Shown here one piece after another: positions 53,329 through 61,534 of a stretch of DNA of 64,000 bases. This DNA is from Chitinophagaceae bacterium. Lineage in GTDB: Bacteria; Bacteroidota; Bacteroidia; Chitinophagales; UBA10324. Made by a program: the position numbers and the translations under genes. Positions within the stretch are counted from its first letter, which is position 1, and each line of letters opens with the position of its first letter. The notes beneath the pieces are model-generated. The model was not told the DNA's origin. It worked only from the letters and a program-made list of their open reading frames with translations, and ran no database searches. The stretch spans positions 1,100,501 to 1,164,500 of the forward strand of contig JADKFU010000005.1 in assembly GCA_016717285.1 (NCBI GenBank), read 5' to 3'.

Positions 53329-53904
53329 ATGAAAGCAATAATTCTGGCAATAGTTCTTGCAATTGCAAGTACCGCTACAATGGCTCAGCTCATTTCAGAA
53401 AATGAAAAAAGCACCATTCTTCAAATGAGAGAAGAGGAAAAAATGTCCAGAGATGTTTATTTGACGTTGAATGAGAAATGGAATCAGAAAGTATTTGCAA
53501 ATACAGCGGAGAGTGAATCCTACCATATGACGCAGGTGGAGTTGTTGATAGAAAAATATAAATTGGAAGATCCTGTGGCTGTAAATGAGGATAACCGTGG
53601 TTTATTTTCAGATAATGATTTACAGGTAAAGTATGTTGATCTGGTGGCTGCCGGAAGTGTCAGTCTTCAGGCTTCGTTCAGAACCGCTGCCAAAGTGGAA
53701 GAGATGGATATTCTTGACCTGAGAATTGCTATCGCTAATTCAACAGACAAAGAAATTACAGGCACCTATAATTACCTGTTGCATGAATCTGAGAGTCACC
53801 TTGTGGCATTTGTCCGGAACCTCGACAGGTTGGGAATTCTTTATCAACCGGTAATCCTGAGCAAGGAAGATTTCAATGAAATCATGAATAGAAAGGGAAT
53901 CTGA
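53329..53904 (+). CDS. DUF2202 ferritin-like exported protein
   Basis: A 191-residue protein with a signal peptide (AIVLAIASTATMAQ). The body is a four-helix ferritin-like fold with the DUF2202 pattern LQMREEEKMSRDVYLTLNEK, AESESYHMTQVELLIEKYKL and YNYLLHESESHLVAFVRNLD; Glu and His residues in these helices could bind a di-metal site. Function is unknown. Alone, between the baeRF gene and an SCP2 gene on the other strand. Confidence 0.88.
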   Translation: MKAIILAIVLAIASTATMAQLISENEKSTILQMREEEKMSRDVYLTLNEKWNQKVFANTAESESYHMTQVELLIEKYKLEDPVAVNEDNRGLFSDNDLQVKYVDLVAAGSVSLQASFRTAAKVEEMDILDLRIAIANSTDKEITGTYNYLLHESESHLVAFVRNLDRLGILYQPVILSKEDFNEIMNRKGI

Positions 53905-53971
53905 GAGGTAGCGTTCGGGAGCCTGTTTTTACAGATTTTCCGAATGGATTTATATTTATTGGAAACCCTTT

Positions 53972-54292
53972 TCAAACGGCACGTTCAAACATCTCAACGA
54001 ATTTCAACAACGATGGAATGTTGCTGACTTTCAATTTCCCGAATAGTACAGCCATCTGTGCATTGGTGCGTCCCATTTCCACATCTTCATACACCGTATC
54101 CATCGCTTCAATTTCACATTTGGGATCACCACTGAGTCCCTTTTCAACACTACAAACGCCGTCTTTAACTTTCACCGTAAAATCGCCTCCATGTTCGCCC
54201 GAAATTTTGAAATGATAAAGGAGGTCGATTCCCTGGCCGGCACCAACTTTCATTCTTTGAGGTAGTGATTGAATAAGTGCTGCTGCTGTCAT
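53972..54292 (-). CDS. SCP2 sterol-binding-domain protein
   Basis: About 106 residues from the ATG at 54292; upstream codons to 54337 have no family match. A minimal SCP2 domain is seen: LLYHFKISGEHGGDFTVKVK, GDPKCEIEAMDTVYEDVEMG, AQMAVLFGKLKVSNIPSLLK. Such domains bind lipids in a hydrophobic tunnel. It sits about 30 bases downstream of the methyltransferase gene on the same strand and may be co-transcribed with it. Confidence 0.88.
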   Translation of the reverse strand: MTAAALIQSLPQRMKVGAGQGIDLLYHFKISGEHGGDFTVKVKDGVCSVEKGLSGDPKCEIEAMDTVYEDVEMGRTNAQMAVLFGKLKVSNIPSLLKFVEMFERAV

Positions 54293-54323
54293 TTTGAATG
54301 GTATGTTTATGATCGAATGATGG

Positions 54324-55169
54324 TTATGGATGGCCAATGAGGTAATTCACTTTTAGTCCCCATCTGTTTTTGAGCTGGCCCACTTTCCAGGTATAATGAT
54401 TGGGCGAAATTTGTTCTGTAAGGACTTTCAACTCTTCCACTGTATAAAATCGCAGTATAGAAATGCAACCGTCCCAAATGGTGCACAAAGGAATGAGCGG
54501 AAGGAGGTAGGTAAACAGCAATCTGCTCCACCGGAAAGGTTTGAAAAAAGGAGTGAGTACCAAAAATGCAATGGGTTGCAAAAGTATGACTCCGAAGAGC
54601 ATTGTAAAAATACCTTTATTACCCGCGTCAAAAATTCCTATCGCTTCCTTTTTATTTACGGCGTCTGCGAGAATTTCTTTGGCTGATTCAGGTCTGAAAT
54701 GATGAAAGGAAGAAAACAACAAACGCATTCCCGTTACTGTCGCAGGAACATTTAATGCATCCACCGGTTGTTCCATGAAATCAATTTTCCCATTTGTTTC
54801 AAGTTTTAACTTTTGGTAGGTTTCTATATTCGGATACAAATCACTGAGTGTTATTTGAGGATGGCAATCAATCGCATTTAAATATTTCATCAGCTTTAAA
54901 ACACCACCGCCACCACCTGCACATAGCTCGAGCAATTCATTTTTCTGTGTTGCCATCAATGTTTCTTTTAACAACGGCGCTACGGGTTCATAGAAATTCA
55001 ACCAGGAGATATTGTGTCTCAAAAAATCCATCATGCCTTCGCGAATTACCTGCGGAAACCAGGGGAGATCTTCAAATTCGAAGAGATGTGGTCTTGAAAT
55101 GTTTGAAGGGTTTGAAATGTTTGAGGAGTTTAGATTGTTTGTTGAAGGTGAACTCATGTATATTGCCAT
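54324..55169 (-). CDS. Class I SAM-dependent methyltransferase-like membrane-associated protein
   Basis: A 281-residue protein. It has the conserved FEFEDLPWFPQVIREGMMDF start, a SAM-binding motif LLELCAGGGGGVLKLMKYLN (motif I), ITLSDLYPNIETYQ (motif II acidic residue), GMRLLFSSFHHFRP, and a hydrophobic stretch FTMLFGVILLQPIAFLVLTP near 185-215. Substrate unknown. The first ~27 residues (NNLNSSNISNPSNISRP) are encoded by an interspersed TTTGAA-rich repeat and are unlikely to be conserved. Confidence 0.78.
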   Translation of the reverse strand: MAIYMSSPSTNNLNSSNISNPSNISRPHLFEFEDLPWFPQVIREGMMDFLRHNISWLNFYEPVAPLLKETLMATQKNELLELCAGGGGGVLKLMKYLNAIDCHPQITLSDLYPNIETYQKLKLETNGKIDFMEQPVDALNVPATVTGMRLLFSSFHHFRPESAKEILADAVNKKEAIGIFDAGNKGIFTMLFGVILLQPIAFLVLTPFFKPFRWSRLLFTYLLPLIPLCTIWDGCISILRFYTVEELKVLTEQISPNHYTWKVGQLKNRWGLKVNYLIGHP

Positions 55170-55226
55170 TAGTCATTGGACATTATGCTCACAGTTAGAT
55201 AATTCCTAATTCCTAATTCTCAATTC

Positions 55227-56300
55227 TTAATTCTTTTCGACGCTAAATATACTCACCAATTCCTTTTTGCCTTTCAGTTCGAGCGAGCCTATCAATTGAA
55301 ATTGAAGATCGTTGGCGGGAGGTAATTGATTTTTTAATTGTTCGGAGATCAGCAAATTTTTGCCATACTGGTTGCAGAGATTCTGAATGCGTGAAGCTGT
55401 ATTAACTACATCACCGTGATAAGTGATCTCTTTTTTTATTTCACCTACTTCAGCCACCATCACCAGTCCTGCATTCAACCCTCCTTTGAATTCGGGGACC
55501 ATGCCGTATTTGATTTTGTAGTGTTCAGATCGTGACTGAAGCTGTTCGTTGTAAGCAAGTGTTATGCGAAGGCAGTTATTATTAAGCAATCCGTTTTTCA
55601 GCTTCCAGGTAATTACTGCTTCATCGCCAACATACAAACAAATTTCGGCTTGAAATTTTTCCACTTGTTTGGCAAGATCATAGAAACAATCCTGTATCAG
55701 TTCGCTGAAAAGCACATGGCCGATTTTTTCGGCATAGGTGGTGGAAGAACGGAGATCGAGAAAAAGAAAGATGCGGTTTTCCTGTTGTGGTTTAAAATAT
55801 TTGCCCAGTAACATTGGCAACAATATTCCCGGACCGAATTTCTGATTCACCTGCAGTATAAAGCTTATCAGGAAGGAAATCACCAATGCATAAACAAGAA
55901 TTGCAATCAGCAATCCCTGGTGATAAAACACTTTCAGCTTTACCAATTCCTGCTGTATGCTGAGTTGATCTGACAGTCCGGTAATGAAATGAATAAGTGA
56001 AACCACAATAATTATGGTGCTGATATAAATCAATCCTTTTATAACCACTAAAAAGCCAAAGGATCGTTTACGTAATTTACTTTTTGACAGGAAAATATCA
56101 AGAATACCCAACAGCAGCCCGATTGTAAATCCAGCCATGGTACTCTGGATGAATATTACCTGGTAACGGATGGGTTCAATTAACTTGATGCGTTCATAAT
56201 CTGCAAGTCCGGCAACGCGAATTACCATAAACAACCAGGCAGAGAATGTCCAGCCCGTAATTTGAAAGAAAATGTTATTCCGGATATTTCTGGAGGACAT
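55227..56300 (-). CDS. Membrane-bound class III adenylate/guanylate cyclase
   Basis: A 357-residue protein with four N-terminal membrane helices (about 10-165) and a C-terminal cyclase domain. Metal-binding Asp residues appear in FLFLDLRSSTTYAE and YVGDEAVI; further family segments are GGLNAGLVMVAEVGEIKKEI and YHGDVVNTASRIQNLC. Nucleotide selectivity cannot be decided safely by eye. It likely makes a cyclic nucleotide in response to a membrane signal. Single gene. Confidence 0.9.
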   Translation of the reverse strand: MSSRNIRNNIFFQITGWTFSAWLFMVIRVAGLADYERIKLIEPIRYQVIFIQSTMAGFTIGLLLGILDIFLSKSKLRKRSFGFLVVIKGLIYISTIIIVVSLIHFITGLSDQLSIQQELVKLKVFYHQGLLIAILVYALVISFLISFILQVNQKFGPGILLPMLLGKYFKPQQENRIFLFLDLRSSTTYAEKIGHVLFSELIQDCFYDLAKQVEKFQAEICLYVGDEAVITWKLKNGLLNNNCLRITLAYNEQLQSRSEHYKIKYGMVPEFKGGLNAGLVMVAEVGEIKKEITYHGDVVNTASRIQNLCNQYGKNLLISEQLKNQLPPANDLQFQLIGSLELKGKKELVSIFSVEKN

Positions 56301-56415
56301 CTGGAAGAAATTTCACGTTAGTCAAATGTAAATATTTATAGGTTAAATAGCTGATGGATGGGGTTGATTTTTATCTGGTAAGCGAAATACTTTCCTTTCT
56401 GTAACTTCGCCGGTA

Positions 56416-58011
56416 ATGAGAGGAATTTTTAGCCATTCGATCAGCAATCTTTTTTTCGTTACAGGATTTTGTTTTGCGCTTGATGCAGCAGCTCAATGTC
56501 CTATCGGACTGGAATTATCTACACAAAGCATTATCACCAATGGTGATTTCAGTGCGGGAAATACCGGTTTCATTTCTGATCACAACTATTGTTCAACGCC
56601 AGGTTGTCTTTTTGCAGAAGGTAAATACACGGTTGACGTTGATGCATCTGTTTACCAGTCTTCCTTTTCAGGAACTGATCACACGACAGGAACCGGAAAT
56701 TTTTTGATTGTGAATGGTGCCACCACTGCTAATTCATCTCCATGGTGTCAGACTTTTCCGGTTGATCCGAATTCTTTTTATGAAATCAGTTATTGGCTTA
56801 CTTCTTTGGTTACGGAAAGTCCCGCCGCCATCCAGGTTACTATGAATACCTTCCCGTTTTTTGGCGCCTTAAACGCTCCATTTCAGTCTGATACATGGAT
56901 AAATTTTGCACAGACATGGACCTCCGGATTAAATACATCCATCACCATGTGTCTTGTAAATACACAGAATGGTGCATTGGGCAATGATTTTGGAATTGAT
57001 GACATTACAGTGAAAAAATGCGAATGTGCGATGGTGATTGATGCAGGTGCGGGAGGCGCTGTTTGTTATGGTGATTCGGTACAGCTCGATGGCGATGGTG
57101 CAACAAGTTATTACTGGACGCCAACCAGCAGTGTGAGTTGTTTCACCTGCGAAGCTACGGTAGCAACACCTGAATCAACAACAACTTATACGGTTACGGC
57201 GGCCGGGCCAGGTGGTTGTACAGCAACAGATACAGTTACTGTTGTGATTCATCCTCCCTTCGATTTGCATGCAAGTCCGGATACTGCACTATGTTTTGGT
57301 GAATCAGTTCAGTTATTTTCAGATGGAGCCATTATGTATCAATGGTCACCCGCTACTGCATTATCCGATCCGGCAATTTCAAATCCTGTCAGCACGCCTG
57401 GTGCATCCATAAATTATTACCTGTTTGCGAAAGATCAGTTCGGATGCAATCAGTATGATTCGGTTCATGTCATCGTTTGGCCTTCCTCAGGACCAGTTGT
57501 AGCGAGCAATGATACAATGGTTTGCCTGGGCGAAGCAGTTTTACTGAGCGTGAATCATTTTACCGGCATCACATGGACACCAACAGATTTTCTGAGTTGT
57601 GTTGAATGCAGTCAGCCCTTGTGTTTTCCGGATACGGACATCGTTTATATAGTGAGCGTTACTGATTCAAACAATTGTTTTTTAGGTGCTGATACGATAG
57701 TAATTGCAGTCGATGACTCCTGTAACATTGTAATTCCGCCTGTGATGACATTACCTACAGCTTTCTCTCCCAATAATGATGGTAAAAATGATTTGCTCCA
57801 TGTGCTTGGAAGCGGAATAGTCTCTATTGACTTCAGCATTTACAATCGCTGGGGGCAACTGTTATTCACCACCACTAATGTGGATTTTGGGTGGGATGGA
57901 ACGTTCAATGGCAACAAGCAAGAGGTGGGTGTTTATGTGTGGCATCTGAAAGGTCAACTAACAGACGGAACAGTGATTAACAAGAGCGGGAATGTGACAC
58001 TGATCCGATGA
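56416..58011 (+). CDS. Surface protein with PKD/Ig-like repeats and type B T9SS (gliding-motility C-terminal) domain
   Basis: A 531-residue exported protein: signal peptide to about DAAAQ, a carbohydrate-binding-like beta domain (VDASVYQSSFSGTDH, FGIDDITVKKC), three PKD/Ig-like repeats with the phrase AVCYGDSVQLDGDGATSYYW and similar, and the C-terminal CHU_C domain (LPTAFSPNNDGKNDLLHVLG, FSIYNRWGQLLFTT, GVYVWHLKGQLTDG). Type B domains send proteins through T9SS without the usual type A features. Probably an adhesin. Confidence 0.92.
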   Translation: MRGIFSHSISNLFFVTGFCFALDAAAQCPIGLELSTQSIITNGDFSAGNTGFISDHNYCSTPGCLFAEGKYTVDVDASVYQSSFSGTDHTTGTGNFLIVNGATTANSSPWCQTFPVDPNSFYEISYWLTSLVTESPAAIQVTMNTFPFFGALNAPFQSDTWINFAQTWTSGLNTSITMCLVNTQNGALGNDFGIDDITVKKCECAMVIDAGAGGAVCYGDSVQLDGDGATSYYWTPTSSVSCFTCEATVATPESTTTYTVTAAGPGGCTATDTVTVVIHPPFDLHASPDTALCFGESVQLFSDGAIMYQWSPATALSDPAISNPVSTPGASINYYLFAKDQFGCNQYDSVHVIVWPSSGPVVASNDTMVCLGEAVLLSVNHFTGITWTPTDFLSCVECSQPLCFPDTDIVYIVSVTDSNNCFLGADTIVIAVDDSCNIVIPPVMTLPTAFSPNNDGKNDLLHVLGSGIVSIDFSIYNRWGQLLFTTTNVDFGWDGTFNGNKQEVGVYVWHLKGQLTDGTVINKSGNVTLIR

Positions 58012-58129
58012 AAAGTGAAACAGAAGTGAAAGCCGGAAAGTATTTCCGTGACCTTAATATGGATGGCCTCCACCTGAATTTAATATTGCCTATTTTACCT
58101 TCATCAAAAAAATCCTTCACCACTGCTGA

Positions 58130-59464
58130 ATGGATTCCATCCTGAAATCACTTTCCACAAAAAGTCTCCGCGAATGGCTCAGCAGCCGGCATGTACGGGA
58201 ATTGCTGGTGGTTTTCAGCATACAAGCGTGTTCACTAATTGCTTCATTGCTCATCAGTCTCACGATCACTAACTTATTGGGAGCGGCAGCTTATGGCATA
58301 TTCAGTTATGGATTTTCGTGGGTGAATTTGCTGGCAGTATTCAGTTGTATGGGATTTGAACAGTTGGCAGTTAAGGAATTACCGGCTTATCGTGTGCAGG
58401 GAAGAAGTGAACTGATGCGCGGTTATTTTTTATATGCAACAAGGCGTATTCTATTGATTTCATTTGTTGTTTCTGTCGTGTTATTTGCTGTGTCTTATTT
58501 TTTTAAGCAACCTGCTGATGACTTATTGAGGCAAGGATTGTGGCTCGCAATTCCTGCGCTGCCGGTAATTGCGATGATTAACCTGCGATTTTCATGGCTC
58601 AGAAGTTTCCAATTCAATTCTCTTAGCCAGTTTCCTGATAAGTTATTGCGCCCATTCTTGCTGCTGTTGCTGATTGGAGTTTGTTATTTTTTTTTCAGGG
58701 AAGAATTGAGTGTATCGATGGTAATTGTGTTGAGTGTGGTAAGCATTATCATTGCGTTTGTTACAGGAAATTATTTTGTGCAACGCAAAGTGCTGCTTAC
58801 CGTTTCAGGTGTTGCGCCATTATTTGAAAAGGTGAGATGGAGCAAACTTGCACTTTCACTTTTTATGGTGAATGGTATTTATTTTTATCTCACGCAGGTG
58901 CAACTGCTTATTTTGGGTTCTTTCAGGGATGCGGCAGAAACAGGAGTGTTTGCCATCGCCACGCGGCTCTCAGATCTCGAAGGGTATATGTTGTTTGCAC
59001 TCAACGTAGTGCTGGCTCCATTGATTTCCAAATTATATGCGGAAAAAAAAATTGCAGAACTGCAATTGGTAATTACCAGAAGTTTATGGTTCGGACTTCT
59101 GTTTTCACTCCCGCTGATTATTTGTTTCCTGTTCTTTCCTGGATTTTTTCTAAGGTTATTTGGTGCAGAATTCGGCGGTGGCAGTTTTGTTTTGGTGTTG
59201 CTAACCTTATCGCAGGTTGTAAACTTTGCAACGGGATCAGTCGGCTACATGCTTACCATGACGGGGCATCAGAAGATAGCTGTTCAGTTATTGGTGATTT
59301 GTGCGGTGCTTACTACGGGCCTTAGCTTTTTACTGATTCCAACTTTTGGAAAAGAAGGAGCAGCCATTGCAGCGGCAGTGAACAATGTAGTGCTGAATGT
59401 AGCCATGTCCATTGCTGTGTTTCGTAAGACAGGAATTAATTCCACCCTGCTTCGCATCAGATGA
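58130..59464 (+). CDS. Polysaccharide flippase (Wzx-like)
   Basis: A 444-residue integral membrane protein with about twelve helices and the N-terminal pattern LLISLTITNLLGAAAYGIFS typical of the oligosaccharide flippase family of the MOP superfamily. It would move lipid-linked sugar units to the periplasm. It overlaps the sulfotransferase gene by four bases, which ties the two to one surface-glycan pathway. Confidence 0.9.
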   Translation: MDSILKSLSTKSLREWLSSRHVRELLVVFSIQACSLIASLLISLTITNLLGAAAYGIFSYGFSWVNLLAVFSCMGFEQLAVKELPAYRVQGRSELMRGYFLYATRRILLISFVVSVVLFAVSYFFKQPADDLLRQGLWLAIPALPVIAMINLRFSWLRSFQFNSLSQFPDKLLRPFLLLLLIGVCYFFFREELSVSMVIVLSVVSIIIAFVTGNYFVQRKVLLTVSGVAPLFEKVRWSKLALSLFMVNGIYFYLTQVQLLILGSFRDAAETGVFAIATRLSDLEGYMLFALNVVLAPLISKLYAEKKIAELQLVITRSLWFGLLFSLPLIICFLFFPGFFLRLFGAEFGGGSFVLVLLTLSQVVNFATGSVGYMLTMTGHQKIAVQLLVICAVLTTGLSFLLIPTFGKEGAAIAAAVNNVVLNVAMSIAVFRKTGINSTLLRIR

Positions 59465-60372
59465 ATAGTATTATAAAACCCGGATTCTTTGTCGTAGGTG
59501 CACCTAAAAGCGGTACCACCTCACTGTATGAATATCTGAAACAGCATCCGCAGGTATATCTTCCCAGGATTAAAGAGCTGAATTTTTTTTGTACCGATCT
59601 TCATTTCAGGTTTCCATTGCTTGATGAACAAAAGTTTCTGGCTTATTACAAAGATTATAAAAATGAAATTGCCATTGGTGAAGTTTCTGTCTGGAATTTA
59701 TACTCCACCATTGCTGCGCATCAAATTCAAGTATTCAATCCTGAAGCAAAAATTATTATTCTTTTGCGCAATCCTGTCGACATGATGTATGCGCTTCACA
59801 GCAACCATGTTTTCAATGACAATGAAAACATCACTGATTTTGAAGAAGCATTAAATGCACAGGCTGAACGCAAAAAAGGGTTGCGGATTTCTCCTGCTAT
59901 TAAATGCCCGGTTGAAGGACTGTATTATTTTGATGTTGCATCATACGCTCTGCAGGTAAAGAAATACCTCGAATTATTTGGAGCTGAAAATGTGAAAGTG
60001 ATTTTGTTTGATGACTTTATTGCTGATACAGAAATAATTTACCTCGATATTTTAAGGTTCATTGGAGTGGATGAAATGTTACCTGCTGCATTTAAAGTAT
60101 ACAACGCCAGCAAAACCATACGCAGCGGATTTATCCGGCAATTGACAGTCCACACTCCTTCAATAATTAAGAAAGCGGGAAAATGGATTTTCCCGCATCA
60201 ATCTGCCCGTCGTGACTGGCTGATGTATTGGCTGTGGAAAGTAAATACTAAAGAAAGAAAGCGATCTGCGTTAAATCCGGTGTTACGAAAGAAAATATCA
60301 GTAATGATGAAGGCCGAGATTGACACATTGGAAAAAATATTGGGGCGCAACCTCGATCAATGGCGCGTTTGA
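59461..60372 (+). CDS. PAPS-dependent sulfotransferase
   Basis: A 303-residue cytoplasmic sulfotransferase. The 5'-phosphosulfate loop is FVVGAPKSGTTSLYEYLKQH (12-31), the 3'-phosphate loop is IILLRNPVDMMYALHSNH, and the late KVILFDDFIADTEI is a family segment. It probably transfers sulfate onto a sugar of the glycan handled by the adjacent flippase. Its end overlaps the convergent glycosyltransferase gene by 16 bases. Confidence 0.92.
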   Translation: MNSIIKPGFFVVGAPKSGTTSLYEYLKQHPQVYLPRIKELNFFCTDLHFRFPLLDEQKFLAYYKDYKNEIAIGEVSVWNLYSTIAAHQIQVFNPEAKIIILLRNPVDMMYALHSNHVFNDNENITDFEEALNAQAERKKGLRISPAIKCPVEGLYYFDVASYALQVKKYLELFGAENVKVILFDDFIADTEIIYLDILRFIGVDEMLPAAFKVYNASKTIRSGFIRQLTVHTPSIIKKAGKWIFPHQSARRDWLMYWLWKVNTKERKRSALNPVLRKKISVMMKAEIDTLEKILGRNLDQWRV

Positions 60373-61529
60373 GGAGCAAGTTGATCATAGATATCCATAA
60401 ATTTCTTTCCGACTATTTGCGCTGAAAAATGATCCGTTGCGTATTGCTTTAATTTTTCAGGCCGGAATTCGTTATACTTTTCATACATGCTTATCAGGGC
60501 TGCTGACAATTGATCCGGTGCGTCAACATCAATCAACACGCCGGTTTGTTCATCGATAAATTCTTCCGGTCCTCCACAACGGGTAGTGATTACTGGTTTT
60601 CCGCAGGCCAGCGCTTCAGCCGCAGCCATTGAAAATGTTTCTGAAATACTGTTCACTACCAGGAAGGCGCAATCCGCAAGCAATGCGTATACTTCATCAT
60701 TGGATAAATAATCATGAAAGAAAATTTTTGTTTTAAGCAGTCCGGTTTCTTTCGCAAGCTCATATAGTTTTTGATCTGATACCGGCCGCACAATATTGAG
60801 TCGTGCATCGGGCAACTGCATATGTATAGCGGCAAAAGTCTGAATGAGGCCTGCAATATTTTTACGCTGATCAGTAAGTCCGCCTATTGCAATGATATTT
60901 ACTACAGTTATTTCCTGTTTTTTTTCAGAAGGTATTTCATTTACAAAAACAACATTAGGAACAATGCGGTAATTACCATGAAGACCAAATGCGTTCATGG
61001 CTTCCTGCAGCGTTTTTGAAACGGCTGTTATTATTCTTGCCTGCCGTGCTGCATATTGCGCAAACCATTTCATAGGTGGCAAAAGCACAGGCAGATCATG
61101 CACGAAATGGCTCGAATGTTCGGTAATCAGAAATGGAATCCTGTAACGGAATCTGAGATAAAATGCAAGTAATACCGGTCGTGTAAAAATGTGAACGTGA
61201 TTCACGTCCGGAAGTCCGAATAGTTTTTTTGTCTGCCTCCAGCCGATATTAGTTGCTTTCAGATACCGGAAGAATTTTATAATACGGCCATTGATTTTTG
61301 TAGAAACATCATTGTTCCGGTACCATACACGTACTACCGTGAAACCATGTTCAGTGGAAACATCACAGGCATACGACTTGTCACTCATAGTTGGATCGGC
61401 ACCTACATACAATACGGCGAGATCGGCAAACATGGAAACCGCGCGCGCATGATTCTCGATAAAATTTCCATCAAGCTTGTCCACACGGTTCGGATACCAC
61501 CTGGTGATGAACAGTATTTTTTTACGCAT
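60357..61529 (-). CDS. Glycosyltransferase family 4
   Basis: A 390-residue GT-B enzyme. The N-terminal FITRWYPNRVDKLDGNFIEN and ITEHSSHFVHDL, and the C-terminal ETFSMAAAEALACGKPVITT with the EX7E acidic pair and GGPEEFID, are typical. It transfers a sugar from a nucleotide donor to a surface glycan. It is convergent with the sulfotransferase gene and is likely part of the same polysaccharide function. Confidence 0.93.
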   Translation of the reverse strand: MRKKILFITRWYPNRVDKLDGNFIENHARAVSMFADLAVLYVGADPTMSDKSYACDVSTEHGFTVVRVWYRNNDVSTKINGRIIKFFRYLKATNIGWRQTKKLFGLPDVNHVHIFTRPVLLAFYLRFRYRIPFLITEHSSHFVHDLPVLLPPMKWFAQYAARQARIITAVSKTLQEAMNAFGLHGNYRIVPNVVFVNEIPSEKKQEITVVNIIAIGGLTDQRKNIAGLIQTFAAIHMQLPDARLNIVRPVSDQKLYELAKETGLLKTKIFFHDYLSNDEVYALLADCAFLVVNSISETFSMAAAEALACGKPVITTRCGGPEEFIDEQTGVLIDVDAPDQLSAALISMYEKYNEFRPEKLKQYATDHFSAQIVGKKFMDIYDQLAPQTRH

Positions 61530-61534
61530 CGGCG

